Assembly: GCA_015680685.1 (NCBI GenBank)
Contig: MNCI01016384.1
Coordinates: forward strand, 412,475 to 456,247
Direction: 5' to 3'
Length of the DNA stretch: 43,773 bases
Origin: Gnetum montanum
Taxonomy: Eukaryota; Streptophyta; Gnetopsida; Gnetales; Gnetaceae
The notes below the pieces were generated by a model. That model ran no database searches. It was given only the letters and a program-made list of their open reading frames with translations, and was not told the DNA's origin. Positions 1 to 10,934 of the stretch are shown piece after piece. A program made the translations under genes and the position numbers. Positions within the stretch are counted from its first letter, which is position 1. Each line of letters starts with the position of its first letter.

Positions 1-392
1 GACCACTTCGAGCACTTGCGTTACGTGTGGCGATCCCAATAACGATTAGCGTTTGGTAAGCTGCAGTTGCATAGTTCAGGGTGTGTCCGGCAAGTGGGAA
101 CGGATGCTGACGCTAGTTAATTTAGACTTAGATCTTAGTTAGAGTTAGTTTAGTTTTCTCAACCCTTCTCCTGGTAGCATAGAAGATAAGCCAAAAATAC
201 CAAAAAAATCACATACCTCAGACTTGCTTAACCATACGCCGTGACACTTACAAGCAAGCCTAGGAAGACAACGAACAATTAACCCCAAGTGTTTCTTGTG
301 GCGTTAAAGCATTTAGTCTGCGGAGTTCAACCGGATCGCGCGTGTACGCTCGTTTCGTATGGTGGAGTGTAGGGGTACCTCGCCACTCATCA
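1..392 (+). repeat. 3' end of an LTR (solo or 3' LTR, cut by window edge)
   Basis: The segment ends in GGGGTACCTCGCCACTCATCA, nearly the same end as the LTR finishing at 14009, including the terminal ACTCATCA that mirrors TGATGAGT. Near its start, the CGAGCACTT stretch lines up with the block around 13630 of that LTR. It therefore belongs to the same LTR superfamily, in plus orientation. No primer-binding site follows base 392, so this is a 3' LTR or solo LTR whose beginning lies outside the window. It holds about 22 CpGs in 392 bases, far more than the related LTRs at 6588 and 13201, which suggests a younger copy or a different methylation history. Confidence 0.8.
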
Positions 393-689
393 AATGTAAA
401 ATACGTAATACTAGAAGGTAACTCATAAAATAAATTAGTAGAGATAAAATAAACAAATAGAGTATTTAAACTACATCTAGTAGAAGAGGTGATTTTCTCT
501 ATAATCCATATAACATAGGATGAAAAATTGTGCCATGCAAGATTTTATCATATGAATAGAATTTATATCCACAAGTTATTACAATCTTTCTATGCTTTAC
601 CATAGCTTGACCTCAATCATGATATGTTCTACAAGTCATGTGTCATGGGTAAACAAACAAGAATGACTTTTCCATGTACAAGGGGCACA
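393..689. other. Unassigned AT-rich stretch
   Basis: AT-rich sequence between the LTR end and the first recognisable copia integrase codons. I see no LTR boundary, primer site or open frame. It may be decayed copia gag or GAG-pre-integrase sequence, but nothing in it can be shown to be so. Confidence 0.4.
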
Positions 690-2960
690 ACTATAAGAAA
701 TAAGTTAGAGATTGTACACTCTAATGTTGGTTCATATGGTAATATATCCTAGTTAGAAGGAGCATGATATTTCATAACTTATATTGATGACTACTGACAA
801 AAGGTGTGGATATATGTGATTATGTCCAAACTAGAAGTTTTTAATACCTTAAGAAAATGTAAAGCATTGATTGAAAAATAGATTGGAATACCAATAGTGA
901 AGTTATAAACTAATAATAGGATAGAGTACATGAACAAAGAATTCAAAGAATATCTTACAAAAGAAGGAATTATGCATAAAAATATGGTTTCCTACTATCT
1001 AGAACAGAATGAAGTAGCTGAGCATAAAAATAAGACAACTGGTGAAATGGTACAATGTATGTTAGTCCAATCCAAATTAGAAGATGCCTTCTAGGGAGAA
1101 ACTATATGAGTTGTAGTTCATATCATTAATAGAAGTCCTACACTCTCTCTACATTTTGAATGTCCACATATATTATTGAATAGAAGAAAGCCCAACTTGG
1201 GACATTTACAAGTTTTTGGTTGCACAGTATACTATCACATCATAGCTCAAATCAAATCAAGTAAAAAAGAAAAGGAAGGATATTTTATGAGATATGGTTT
1301 TCATATGAAAGGTTATCGAATTTGGAACCTAGAAGAAGAAAAATTGGTAATTACAAGAGATGTGGTATTTAATAAAGATGAACTATTAGAAGATAAACCA
1401 ATCCATAAGAGTCCTATGAATATTGATTATGATGATGGTTTTAGCCTTACAACTTGCTTATATCACCATAAAAATAATGAACAACCCAGTCTATCTTCAA
1501 AAAATTCTAATCCTTAAAATAATAAAGATTAAATTAGTAATGAAGAACCTAAAAGATCTAGAGATTGGAAATAGACAATTAAAAGTACTAGATATTAAGC
1601 AAACCTAGATGTTACTGAAACAAAACTTACAAGAAGTTAGTATAATGAATTACATTGTAATGATATTATTGCCAATATTATGATACCTAATAAAGAAGTT
1701 CTAAAGATAGTTATTCAAGCCTTTACAATGAACCACTAGAAAAGAACAATGGAAGCTAAAATTAAAGTGATGAAAAAGAGAGTAGTATGAGAGTTTGTTC
1801 CCTATAGAAAGGAAAGACAACTATTAGGAAGTGATAGATCTTTATAACCAAATTGAAAGATCATAGAACATTGGATAAGCATAAAGCTCAATAGATTACT
1901 AAAGGATTCTTTAAAATTAAGGGAATAATTATGAAGAAACATTGCCTCTACTACACACATGGTAATATTTAGGATAATCATCTTCTTGTTTGCAAAGATA
2001 AAATATAAAATCCATCAAATTAATATCAAACTAGCATTCTTGTATGGAGATTTATAGAAAAGCAATTTATATAAAGCAACTTGAAGTATTTGTGAAAGAT
2101 AAAAGACTAGTATGCAAATAACAAAACACTATATATGGACTAAAGTAAGCACCAAGAGTATGGTACAAAAGAATTGAATAATTCTTGATTAATTATGAAT
2201 TTATCAAATCTCAAAAAGATAGTAACCTTTATATATTTAAGGAAGAAGAGAAGAATCAAATGCTTTTAGCCTTTCATGTTGATAATATATTGATAGAAAA
2301 AATGGAAGTACAAATTATATAAAAGTTCAAGCATTAGTTATTTTCATGATTTGATATCTCAGATCTTGGTTTGGTGCACAATTATCTAGAAATGGAATTA
2401 CAACTAAAGTCAAAGGAAATAACCTTATCTTAAATGAAGTATATAGTTAATATATTGGAAAAATACAATATGTTGGAATGAAAAGAATCTAATATTCCAA
2501 TGATACCTTAGTTCAAAGTCAATATTGAAGGAGAAAGTATTAACCGTACTTAATATCAAAAATTCATTGGAGCTCTTATCTTGCAAAAATAAGACTAGAC
2601 ATCCAATATGCAAGAAATTAGTTGGCCATGGTGATGCAAAGACCAAATTATCATCATAGGTAAGCAACTTTCCTAATTTTATGATACATGAAGGTACATT
2701 GATCCATGATATAGTATTTAAAGAAACATCATCAAAAGTTATAAAAGTATATATAGATGTAGATTAGGATGGTAATATAATCAATTAACACTCCCATACC
2801 AGCTTTCTGATTCAGATATATGGAAATAATGTAGGCTAGAAAAGTAGTAAACAAAGAATGGTATCCCTATCATCCATGTAGGCTGAATACTATGCATTAT
2901 GAGAGACACTTCAAGATGTTATAAAGTTGTAATTTGACTATATGGCTTAGAGATAAATAT
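690..2960 (+). pseudogene. Decayed Ty1/copia polyprotein (integrase, RT, RNase H)
   Basis: Domain order is integrase, then reverse transcriptase, then RNase H, which is diagnostic of Ty1/copia (Pseudoviridae-type) retrotransposons. The integrase core (about 700-1150) shows YFITYIDDY, a degraded TNNRIEY where TDNGGEY is usual, and EQNEVAEHKN for the usual QQNGVAERKN. The integrase tail with HLQVFGC and ITRDVVFN is the longest open piece, 1176-1517. RT follows from about 1715, with INIKLAFLYGD for the template-binding region and FHVDN (about 2272-2285) where a YVDD-type catalytic box is expected, so the second aspartate is lost. RNase H covers about 2745-2960 and keeps MVSLSSM and AEYYAL. Stops and frameshifts are frequent. 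No flanking LTRs could be found, so the element is truncated as well as dead. Confidence 0.88.
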
Positions 2961-3478
2961 TTTTAAGTTAGTTTAGCTATATAATTATGATATAATGTTA
3001 TTATTAGTTTGAGAGCGTTTTTATATTTTTTAAATGAATAGAATCTCAAATTCATTGAGTGAAAATTAATTTTTACATTGAAAAAAATTAAAATTAGTGT
3101 ATGGTTATTCAATAATAATTGCCATTAAAAAGTTGATTTTTTCACCTTGTATAACAAAAATTATTTATTTCCATGGATATCCACATAACAAAGTTGTTGA
3201 CTTGTGCAAAAATCTTAGCAAAATAATAATTCTCGTAAAAAAGTTCACCATTGTGATGATAAAAATATTTTACCATGACTTAGGAGAATTCTCTTGGATA
3301 GGGATGGTAGTTAGCCTCCTGGGAAAAAAGAAGTTTTAAGTTCCAACATCCTCTATTTATTTTGAATTATAGCTTATTATTAATATTATGTTTGGGGTTC
3401 CATACCCCTTTATAATCAGGTAAATGTTTGTAATGCTCTCAAACCTTTTCTTTTGCAACTATAATATGAAATTAACAA
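2961..3478. other. AT-rich intergenic stretch, no gene seen
   Basis: Downstream of the copia RNase H. It contains a chance open frame at 3097-3339 with no recognisable domain. No convincing 3' LTR for the copia remnant was seen here. Confidence 0.4.
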
Positions 3479-3552
3479 TAAGATGTAGCCCAGTAGTAAG
3501 ACTCTTGATTTGGAAACCCAAAATTATGGGTTTGAACCTAATCCTAGCTTAG
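3479..3552 (+). repeat. tRNA-like pol III module (SINE head or tRNA pseudogene)
   Basis: Box A-like TAGCCCAGTAGT at 3486-3497 (consensus TRGCNNAGYNGG) is followed 43 bases later by box B-like GGTTTGAACCT at 3529-3539. The spacing is that of a tRNA gene. An anticodon-arm-like inverted stretch (TTGG AAACC CAA) lies between them. The rest does not fold as a clean tRNA, so a tRNA-derived SINE head or a tRNA pseudogene is more likely than a working tRNA. No poly-A or T-rich tail with a target duplication was resolved. Confidence 0.5.
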
Positions 3553-3699
3553 TGATACAATATGGAAGCTACAAGTTACAAGCCTTCATTCTTTTATTTT
3601 TTTGGTACAAACGAACAATAACACCAAGTGTAGATGTGACCCACTAAATAAGAGTATCCTACCATAAGGCTACTCCATTTTTGCTATACTTGTGAGCTT

Positions 3700-3760
3700 A
3701 CATAGGAATTGAACCCACAACCTTTCAACTAAAAGATTCTTAATCACTACACTACACTCA
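3700..3760 (-). repeat. Second tRNA-like pol III module, minus strand
   Basis: On the minus strand, a box A-like TAGTGTAGTGAT (3754-3743) is followed about 39 bases later by box B-like GGGTTCAATTCC (3716-3705). Read together as a decayed tRNA-like head. Its proximity to two similar modules supports a SINE-type origin. Box A departs from consensus at three positions, so confidence is moderate. Confidence 0.45.
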
Positions 3761-3894
3761 AAGGTACTTAGTTATGAGTTATGAAACTGAAACTCAAATT
3801 TTTACTTATATTTATTAAGACCTCTTAGATTTATTGGACTAGATTCAAAATTCCTTTTACAAAATTTTAAAAAATATATAACTCAATGCTATCC

Positions 3895-3955
3895 AATAGA
3901 ACTGAACCTATGACCTAAGGTTAGCAGATTAAGAACCTTACTACTAAAGTAACAC
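3895..3955 (-). repeat. Third tRNA-like pol III module, minus strand
   Basis: On the minus strand, box A-like TACTTTAGTAGT (3951-3940) and box B-like GGTTCAGTTCT (3908-3898) are 43 bases apart, as in a tRNA gene. It resembles the 3479 module in its AGTAGTAAG core. A T-run on the plus strand just beyond 3958 would read as an A-rich stretch upstream on the minus strand. Confidence 0.42.
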
Positions 3956-4019
3956 CTCTTTTTTAAAAATAAATTTCAAGTTACATCATCCCCAAACTAT
4001 AATATGCACCTAATGGATA

Positions 4020-4410
4020 AAAACTAGAGATCATGAGTTGACCATGACTTGTAGTTAAAAGTAGAATATTGACCATGAATCATGGTCAAGTTATGCTAAA
4101 GATCATGATGCTACCAGGATCTATGAAACTTGCCATTGTTCATTTATGCTTAATCATTACTAATGGTCATGTTGTAGTATAGATCATGATCTTATCATGA
4201 CTTGTGGTGAATGGTATGACTGCAAAAATGCATATCATGGCTCAAGGTCGACATCCTTTAGAAGATCACTACTTCTTATTTGGTTGTGATCATGACTCAT
4301 GGTAATCACAATGTTGCCATGATCCATGTAACTCACCACTATCCATTTATGGAAACCATGATCTATGTTTATTCTTCCACTTCTGGCCACATGTCATGGT
4401 CAACTTATGA
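4020..4410. repeat. ATCATG / CATGGTCA-rich degenerate repeat tract
   Basis: Words such as ATCATGA, CATGGTCA and GACCATGA recur in both orientations about every 20-40 bases (for example near 4028, 4040, 4069, 4080, 4104, 4193, 4288, 4318 and 4360). Because ATCATGAT and TGACCATGGTCA-type words are near-palindromes, the tract could form many small hairpins. There is no fixed unit length. It looks like a decayed simple or palindromic repeat, not a gene. The open frame inside it (4280-4471) has no domain. Confidence 0.45.
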
Positions 4411-4984
4411 CTTTAAGTTTTCATCTATTGTTTTTTTCCTTTTTGTTCTCCAACTCATTCATAACCTCTAGTACCCTAAGTTAAGAATTCTTTAGCTTTC
4501 AACCTCTGGTATATGTATTTTACTAGGATTAATATATAAGTGTTATGAGAAGTTTAGGTTAGCCTCTGGTACTTGAACCATTTCACCTATGATTGTGTCT
4601 TGAGTACCCTAGATCATGCATTAATGGGTAGGAACTATGAAAGACGTGGTTGGCTCTCATATATGACACAAATCATGTGTGATTATGATTAAACTATGAC
4701 AATGGGCAAGCATTGTAGGAGGATTATTTAGCCAATCAATGTCTGCTCATGTTGCTTATGATTATTCGTGTGGATGATTATTTGGTTTTATGATTTAGGA
4801 TGATAGGAGTAGATGAACTACAAGGGATTATTTGTAGAGTTTATTTCATCTAATATCATGTAAGGCTTGATCAACCAATCCTTGAGAAGAGTCACTGATA
4901 GCATCCAACATAGGTAAGATCTTTTTAGACTAACTAGTTCTCAGGGATAATCAATTTCTGAGGTTACTAGATCAAATCTAGAAG
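4411..4984. other. Intergenic stretch, no gene seen
   Basis: No open frame with a recognisable domain, no LTR boundary and no RNA gene was found here. Confidence 0.35.
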
Positions 4985-5322
4985 GACACATAAGAATTTA
5001 GCTAGAAAACTCATGATTTAACTAAGCTCATAACCACTACCTTTAGGGATCAATATCAACTAGTGATGAATCCAACAACTAAAGAAGTCTAGCTTAGGTT
5101 ATTTGATGACTCTTCAGCCATGTTTGGTAATGCAACATCCTTCTAGATGATGCTAGATGAAGGCAATGATGCAATTGTGATTGTTAGTCCATATGAAGAA
5201 CATAAGGAAGTTGTTGGCATAGTTGTTGAATGCTTAAGTGGTGAACTAGACATTCCTATGATAATAACCATTTATTTTAATTTCCAACAAGATCTCTTAG
5301 TGTTCATAGGAAGAGTAAAATG
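4985..5322 (+). pseudogene. Unrecognised decayed coding stretch, about 110 codons
   Basis: One plus-strand frame (codons in phase with ATG 5066) reads for about 110 codons without an indel and with only TAA/TAG interruptions where glutamine codons would be plausible. Visible pieces include LRLFDDSSAMFGNATSF near its middle, then DEGNDAIVIVSPYEEH and VVECLSGELD. The composition is protein-like and unlike the surrounding DNA. I do not recognise the family. It could be part of a transposon gag or accessory protein, or a host exon. Evidence is composition and frame continuity only. Confidence 0.35.
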
Positions 5323-6587
5323 ATCAGAATAATACAAAGAATCTAGACCTCTAAAAAAAAAAATACTAATGAAGCATAAATAGTTTTTAGATAGATTGTG
5401 TAATACAATGTAAGGGTTACCAAAAATATTCAATATTCTTGAACATGTCACTACCCTATAATATGAAATATCCTGATTTTTAGACAATGCCCAAACTTTT
5501 TCTTTGTTTTTCTTTCATGTTTAAAGTCAACTAGATGTTAGACATTTTATCTATTCAAAGAAGGCTGAACAAAGTAAAGAAAATAAGTAAGAAAAGCTTA
5601 TCTTATGATAGGAAAAAAGAGAAAAATGGAAGAAAAGTTTACCTCACATGAAGAGTAGCTGCAAGATCTCTCCACTCCTCAAGTTATAAAAGAAGGAATG
5701 CTTCTCATTAAAATGGACAATGGAGTAACAAGATTTTCAAGATGAATGAAGTAAAGTTTTTCTTTCTTCTCTCTTGCTTCATCTTTTGTTGATATGAGCA
5801 GCTATCAATTTGTTAGTTTAGTAGCCCTAATTTTCTTTCATTCTTGCAACCAAAAATCTCTCAATTAAGCTATTCTATCATGAATTTTGTAGACCCCAAT
5901 TCTCAAAATTTTTTCTCATACTTTTCTCACAATTTTCTTACATTCTTACAATTATTCTCAAAACTTTTCTCACAAAGATTCAAGATAAAGAAGATCCTCT
6001 CATGCATCCAGTAAGATGATAAATTTTAGTTTAGTATTATGTTTATATTTCATTTTTTATTAATTATTATCATGGATGATTTTGATGAAAGTATTTGATA
6101 AAATGCATGTAGGCTTGAAAACCCCTTAACTCATGAGTTTTGTTCATGCTTTTTCCTCCATCAAGTATATATGAATTTGTGGAGGTTTTTTCCAACATTG
6201 ATAAGGAAATTAAGTTTAGAATTTTATGTTTTAGAATAAAGGACATCTAAGAACAAGTTTTCAAGCCTTATGTTATTAACGTATTGATGTTTCAATTTGG
6301 ACTCCAATGTCAAGATTGTTTAAGCCTTCAAGATATGTAAAGTAAATCTAGGTATGTTGTTGATGTTTTCCTGTCCATGCAATGTCTAATTCAATGTCAT
6401 GTTATCTATTCATTCTTATGAAGCCATGTTTTCTCAATTCAAGTGTAAAAATCATGAAATTTTCCTTGTAGGATAATGTTATCAAGCCTTTTTCATAGAT
6501 CTAAGTCACCTTTATCTAGTTGGGCTTAAATCAATTCAATTTTATTACAAATTAAGCTTTTTTGAATGCATTTTATGTAAAAGTTAG
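5323..6587. other. Intergenic stretch, no gene seen
   Basis: AT-rich, with pyrimidine-rich patches near 5755-5790 and repeated TTCTCACAA-like words at about 5910-5980. No domain-bearing frame, RNA gene or LTR end was found. It abuts the 5' LTR starting at 6588. Confidence 0.4.
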
Positions 6588-7434
6588 TGATGAGTCATGA
6601 ATTGGTTGGCCCTGATATTAGATATGCAATATCAAGTCCTAAGAAATAATGTCAAATATTTGATATTGTCTCTTCTATGCTAGCCTATAAATACAATACT
6701 TGGGTGCATGATTGGGACATAGTTTTAGTTCTCAATTTTTTATAGTCTTTCTTATATTTCTAAATTCTAGTTCTATTATCTCTAGCACATGCCCGTAGTG
6801 TGATGTTTGTAATCGTATGACACCTTTGTTTGAGTGTGATGTACTTGGACATGTTACATGACTAGAAATAAATATCGAGATTACTTCCATCATTGCCACA
6901 TTTACTTAGATTTATTATTGCTTTAATTATTTACTATTTTCTTTAGTTAATGTTTCCATGTATTGCTATTTACTATTCTTGTCATTAAGCAGAATGAGTA
7001 TGACTTAATTACAAGTGCTTAAGTGTAAGTACTTGGTAATCCAGTAGTGTATTGTTTGGCACACCTAGTGACGTACACTCGGCAATCCCAACAGTAGTTA
7101 CATGAAGTCCAAGGCATGTATGGATGATTAGGAATAGATACTCATTACATGTAGGCTAGTTTAGGTTTTTCTTTCTATTGTTCATTAGCTTAATTAATTT
7201 ATCTCTTTATCATCATTAGGAGTAGCATAGGATTAGACAACATTATATGGCTCACTTTGGACCAAACCATATGTGACAAAGTTACGACTAGTCCAAGTGG
7301 GAAGATAACAAACTACGATCAAAGCATAATGATCTAGATGTCACAACTAGTTCCATCCATGGAATTCAATTGGATTGTGCATGAACACTTGTGATTCATA
7401 TGGTTTGGCATAGGGGCTACCTCTTTACTCATCA
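6588..7434 (+). repeat. 5' LTR of the Athila-like element
   Basis: Begins TGATGAGTCATGAATTGG and ends ACTCATCA. The 8-base ends are perfect inverted repeats. It aligns end to end with 13201-14009, with scattered substitutions and a short extra AT-rich piece near 7180-7230. Confidence 0.9.
6686..6693 (+). promoter_or_regulatory. TATA box of the 5' LTR
   Basis: TATAAATA about 98 bases into the LTR, kept at the matching place in the 3' LTR (13299-13306). The position fits the U3/R boundary of a plant LTR promoter. Confidence 0.7.
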
Positions 7435-7435
7435 T

Positions 7436-7453
7436 TGGCATCGTTGTAGGGGA
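7436..7453 (+). promoter_or_regulatory. Primer-binding site, tRNA-Asp type
   Basis: TGGCATCGTTGTAGGGGA lies one base after the LTR end. The tRNA-Asp complement used by Athila-type elements is TGGCGCCGTTGCCGGGGA. The match is 14 of 18, and three of the four differences are C/T or G/A transitions. Confidence 0.75.
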
Positions 7454-7557
7454 TGGTGCTAGTTATCTAGATTAGTTACATCATATATGATTGCTATAAA
7501 GGTATTAACGATATATCCTTTAAAAAATATTAAATTACACATCATAAGCCAATAACA

Positions 7558-9900
7558 ATGTCTCTTCCACAAGGAAGCAATAATGCACTATATAATGAAA
7601 ACATTCATTGGAGAACTAATGAGATATATAGTGAGGAAAATTTGAGTGACCAACCTTATGCAGGGGTTTCTTATGTTCATGACCACCCTAATGATACTCA
7701 AAGATAACATTTTCCTAAGGTAGACAATATTGGAAGAGATGATGTAAGGCCTAAACTAGGGAAAACCTCAAGGCCTCAGACCTCCTCAAAACTAAGAAAT
7801 GGTAAATCAAAGGTCCTTGGGGAACACCATAGAAGCCATGGAAATCCTTCTAGTTTCTCATCTTTCTCTTCCCTTTCAACATATAGCTCTAACGAAGATG
7901 AACATAGGTATGAAGATAAAGCTCCACTAAAGGGTTAGAATAGAAACAAAAACCAAACTTGTAGGAACACTCATAGTCATCAACATGAACATAGACAAAA
8001 TTATCACAATCAATTGAATAGAAATTTTCATCACAACCTGTCTAATGACAATGAATCATTTTTGGCCATTTGGAGCCTAATGTACCTCACAAAGGTAGTT
8101 AAGATATCTTGCAAGCATCACAAAGAGAGTTGCCTACCTAGGCTTAATATGAAGAAATTTGTAGGAGGCTATGATTTAGATCCATAACATCATATACAAG
8201 CCTTTCATGATGTCTGTGCCTAGTACAACATTGAAAGTGGGTGGCAAAAGCTTAAGCTCTTTCCTAGGATACTAATTGATAGAGATGAAGTGTGGTATAG
8301 ATTTTTAAAACCAAATTCAATCTTATGATGGTCGACAATGTTGGAACTCTTCAATGAGAAATACTAGACCTATGCGAGGGTGTTCAACTTGAGAAGGCAT
8401 ATCCAAGGATGGAAGCAGGGACAACAAGAACCCTTATACATGGCCTTAGATAGATATTATTCTCTATTGAATAGATGCCTAGGCCATGGTTTCTCTAAGG
8501 AAAGGAAACTATTCCACGTCATAGATGGGCTTTGTAATGAAATGAGGGAGATCCTTGGGATGTATGCCCCAGGTCAATTATATGAGCTACAAGCCCATCG
8601 GATTTGAGAACTAAGTGAATGTGTGGCAAAAGTAGAAGTAGAGATATGAAAATGGGAGAACATCAAGAGATATCAGTGGGATCAAACTCTTCAACAAAAT
8701 GAGGTCCATATGGTAAGGAAAAATAAACCGTTCTTGATAAGGTGATTCCACAACAAACCTTTCCAATAAAGAAGTCTATTGATGAACTTGAAGCAAAGTT
8801 TAATAGGGTGGTGTCAAAATGGATATATGAAAACATTATAAGTCTTGTTGAGATAGTCAAGGAGAGGATCATGTAAAACACACCAAGTGATCACAATAAA
8901 AAAAGGATACAAAACCAAGAAATAGCTAGGAGCACTGTTCAACAAACAAGAAAAATAGTTGAAAAAAGCAAGGCTATAGACTCAATCATAGAAGAAGATA
9001 ATGGATGTGACATCTGCATATATGATCATCAAAAGGGCCATTGCCTAGTCCTATGGCATCTACATGAGTATTGGATAGGTGCCTTAAATCCAAAGTCTAT
9101 ACAAAAGCACATACCCAGAAGATTTCCTCTTCCACAAGGTAATTATAGATAGCCCCATAGCCAACCATACCATCATAGGGGGACTTATTACCATCCTCAA
9201 CACTATCATCAAAAAAAGTGGCAACAACCATAGTCATGGGATAGGCTACCACCAAATCAGCTTGATCCTTCCTATCTGCTAAAATGGCCTGAATATTATG
9301 TTCAACACCATGTTTCTTCAACTGGTTCTACATCCTCTACTTCAAATTGCTACTATCACTCCCTTGAGTATCATCAACCCATGAAATCTTTGTTGGGATC
9401 ACCACCTTGCACCTCTTACCATCCATCCTATCCTTGATATTCTCATCCTCGACCTCATCACATGCCACCACCAAGGACACAAGAAGGTTTTGCATCATAA
9501 TATCAACCAACGAATGCCATTTGTGCTGCAAATGTGCATAGACATGCTGACATCGATAGATCTCAACCACCACATCGAAAACATCCCATCTTTAGGAAAG
9601 GTTGTAAGTCAAAGCAAAAGACTCATGGATCTACCACATCATTTGAACTGGCACAATACCAATTTGGTTCAATGCCTTCCTTTTCACCACCACTATCCTC
9701 TGATCATATACAAGGGCCACCATCCATCATTACTCCAATTCCAAACACAAGCAATGAATCTACAAGCATGGGGAGACCAAAAAATCCATGCATACCATAT
9801 CATGATCAAGGATGCAATCGTAAGGCAAACATCCATAACATTAACACACCTCATATCCTAACCCATTAGACATTTAACAATCAAGTGTGTGACAATGATT
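7558..9900 (+). pseudogene. Athila-like gag (capsid, zinc knuckle), decayed
   Basis: A single frame from ATG 7558 runs to about 8605 with only point stops. The capsid part ends in a good gag core (8380-8605) with QQEPLYMALDRYYSLLNRC, LGHGFS and VIDGLCNEMREIL, followed by YAPGQL, matching the plant Retrotrans_gag family. Around 9009-9045 a CX2CX3HX4C zinc knuckle (CDICIYDHQKGHC) has the spacing typical of Athila gag. After it comes a Pro/His/Tyr-rich tail to about 9900. The product would coat element RNA in cytoplasmic particles. Stops are mostly TAG/TAA/TGA at expected Gln, Arg or Trp codons, and a few frameshifts occur after 8600. Confidence 0.8.
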
Positions 9901-10934
9901 TTTCTACCTAGCCACCACAACATCAAAAGGTACCCAGTGGATAGGGAATGAATAGTTACCAATGTTTTATACATGCATGGATCCTATCTATCCGTGTATT
10001 AATCGTTGTCATGACTAAATATTTAGTCGTGGGGGTTACCCCTCATTTTAATCTTCAGGATTCATAAGTGTTTTCCATATTTTTGTTTAACAATTTTTTT
10101 TCATTTTCTCATTTCTTAATGTAATTTTTCTTATTCTTTTTAGCTTTTTATATTTTTTTTTCATCTTCTTTGTTAGTAATCTTGCTTGTCAATAAAAAAA
10201 TCATGTTGCTCATTGAGGTGAGGTTTTCTATATGTTTTCAAGTCATAAGGAATTGATTATTTGAGTCATAAGGAAGTGATTATTTAGACAGTGAGGGCAT
10301 GTCATCCATCCACTCGTTTCATTAATAAGAGGTTCTTGCCCTATTCATAATGATATTCTTTTCCATCATCCATCCTAAAAATAAATTCATAATCATTATG
10401 TTCAGGTAGAAGAGTGTAGAACCAAGGAAAAATGTAAGGGGTGTGACATCAAGGGGATTTGTGAATTCTCTTTGGCCACTTTTGTATGTTCTATCATGTC
10501 ACCAGGGTTGTAATTATATCCTTGTAGATCTAATGAAAGATGGGAGTAAGAGTACCATAAAAAGGCATTGAATAAATTTTGTGGGTCCCTTTGGAAAGAC
10601 ATGTACCCACTTTTCCAAAATTTGCTATTACCCAAAGGATACTATAAGGGAAAGAATGTTAAAAATCATAAGTTTTATACTTAAAAATCAATCATGGTAA
10701 TGCCAGAAACATTAATTTGAACTGTTATAATAAGCCACACATAAGGAAAAAGGAACCAATTATGAAGGGTCATAAAAGATGATAAACACTTTTTGGGGAT
10801 TTTACCTAAAAAATTTTCTAACTCTACAATCATATGAACTAAGAACTTAATGAACTAAGGGAATTAGTAAGGTATAAACTAATTAATGATAAAGAACATA
10901 GCCTTAGTAACATCAAATCTTTGCTTGATTGTAG
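9901..10934. other. Non-coding spacer inside the Athila-like element
   Basis: No frame with a recognisable protease, RT or integrase motif. A G/C-rich word pair (GTGGGGG TTACCCC at about 10029-10042) could form a small hairpin and resembles a displaced purine tract. T-rich sequence follows at 10080-10200. The open frame on the minus strand at 10402-10635 has no domain. Confidence 0.45.
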
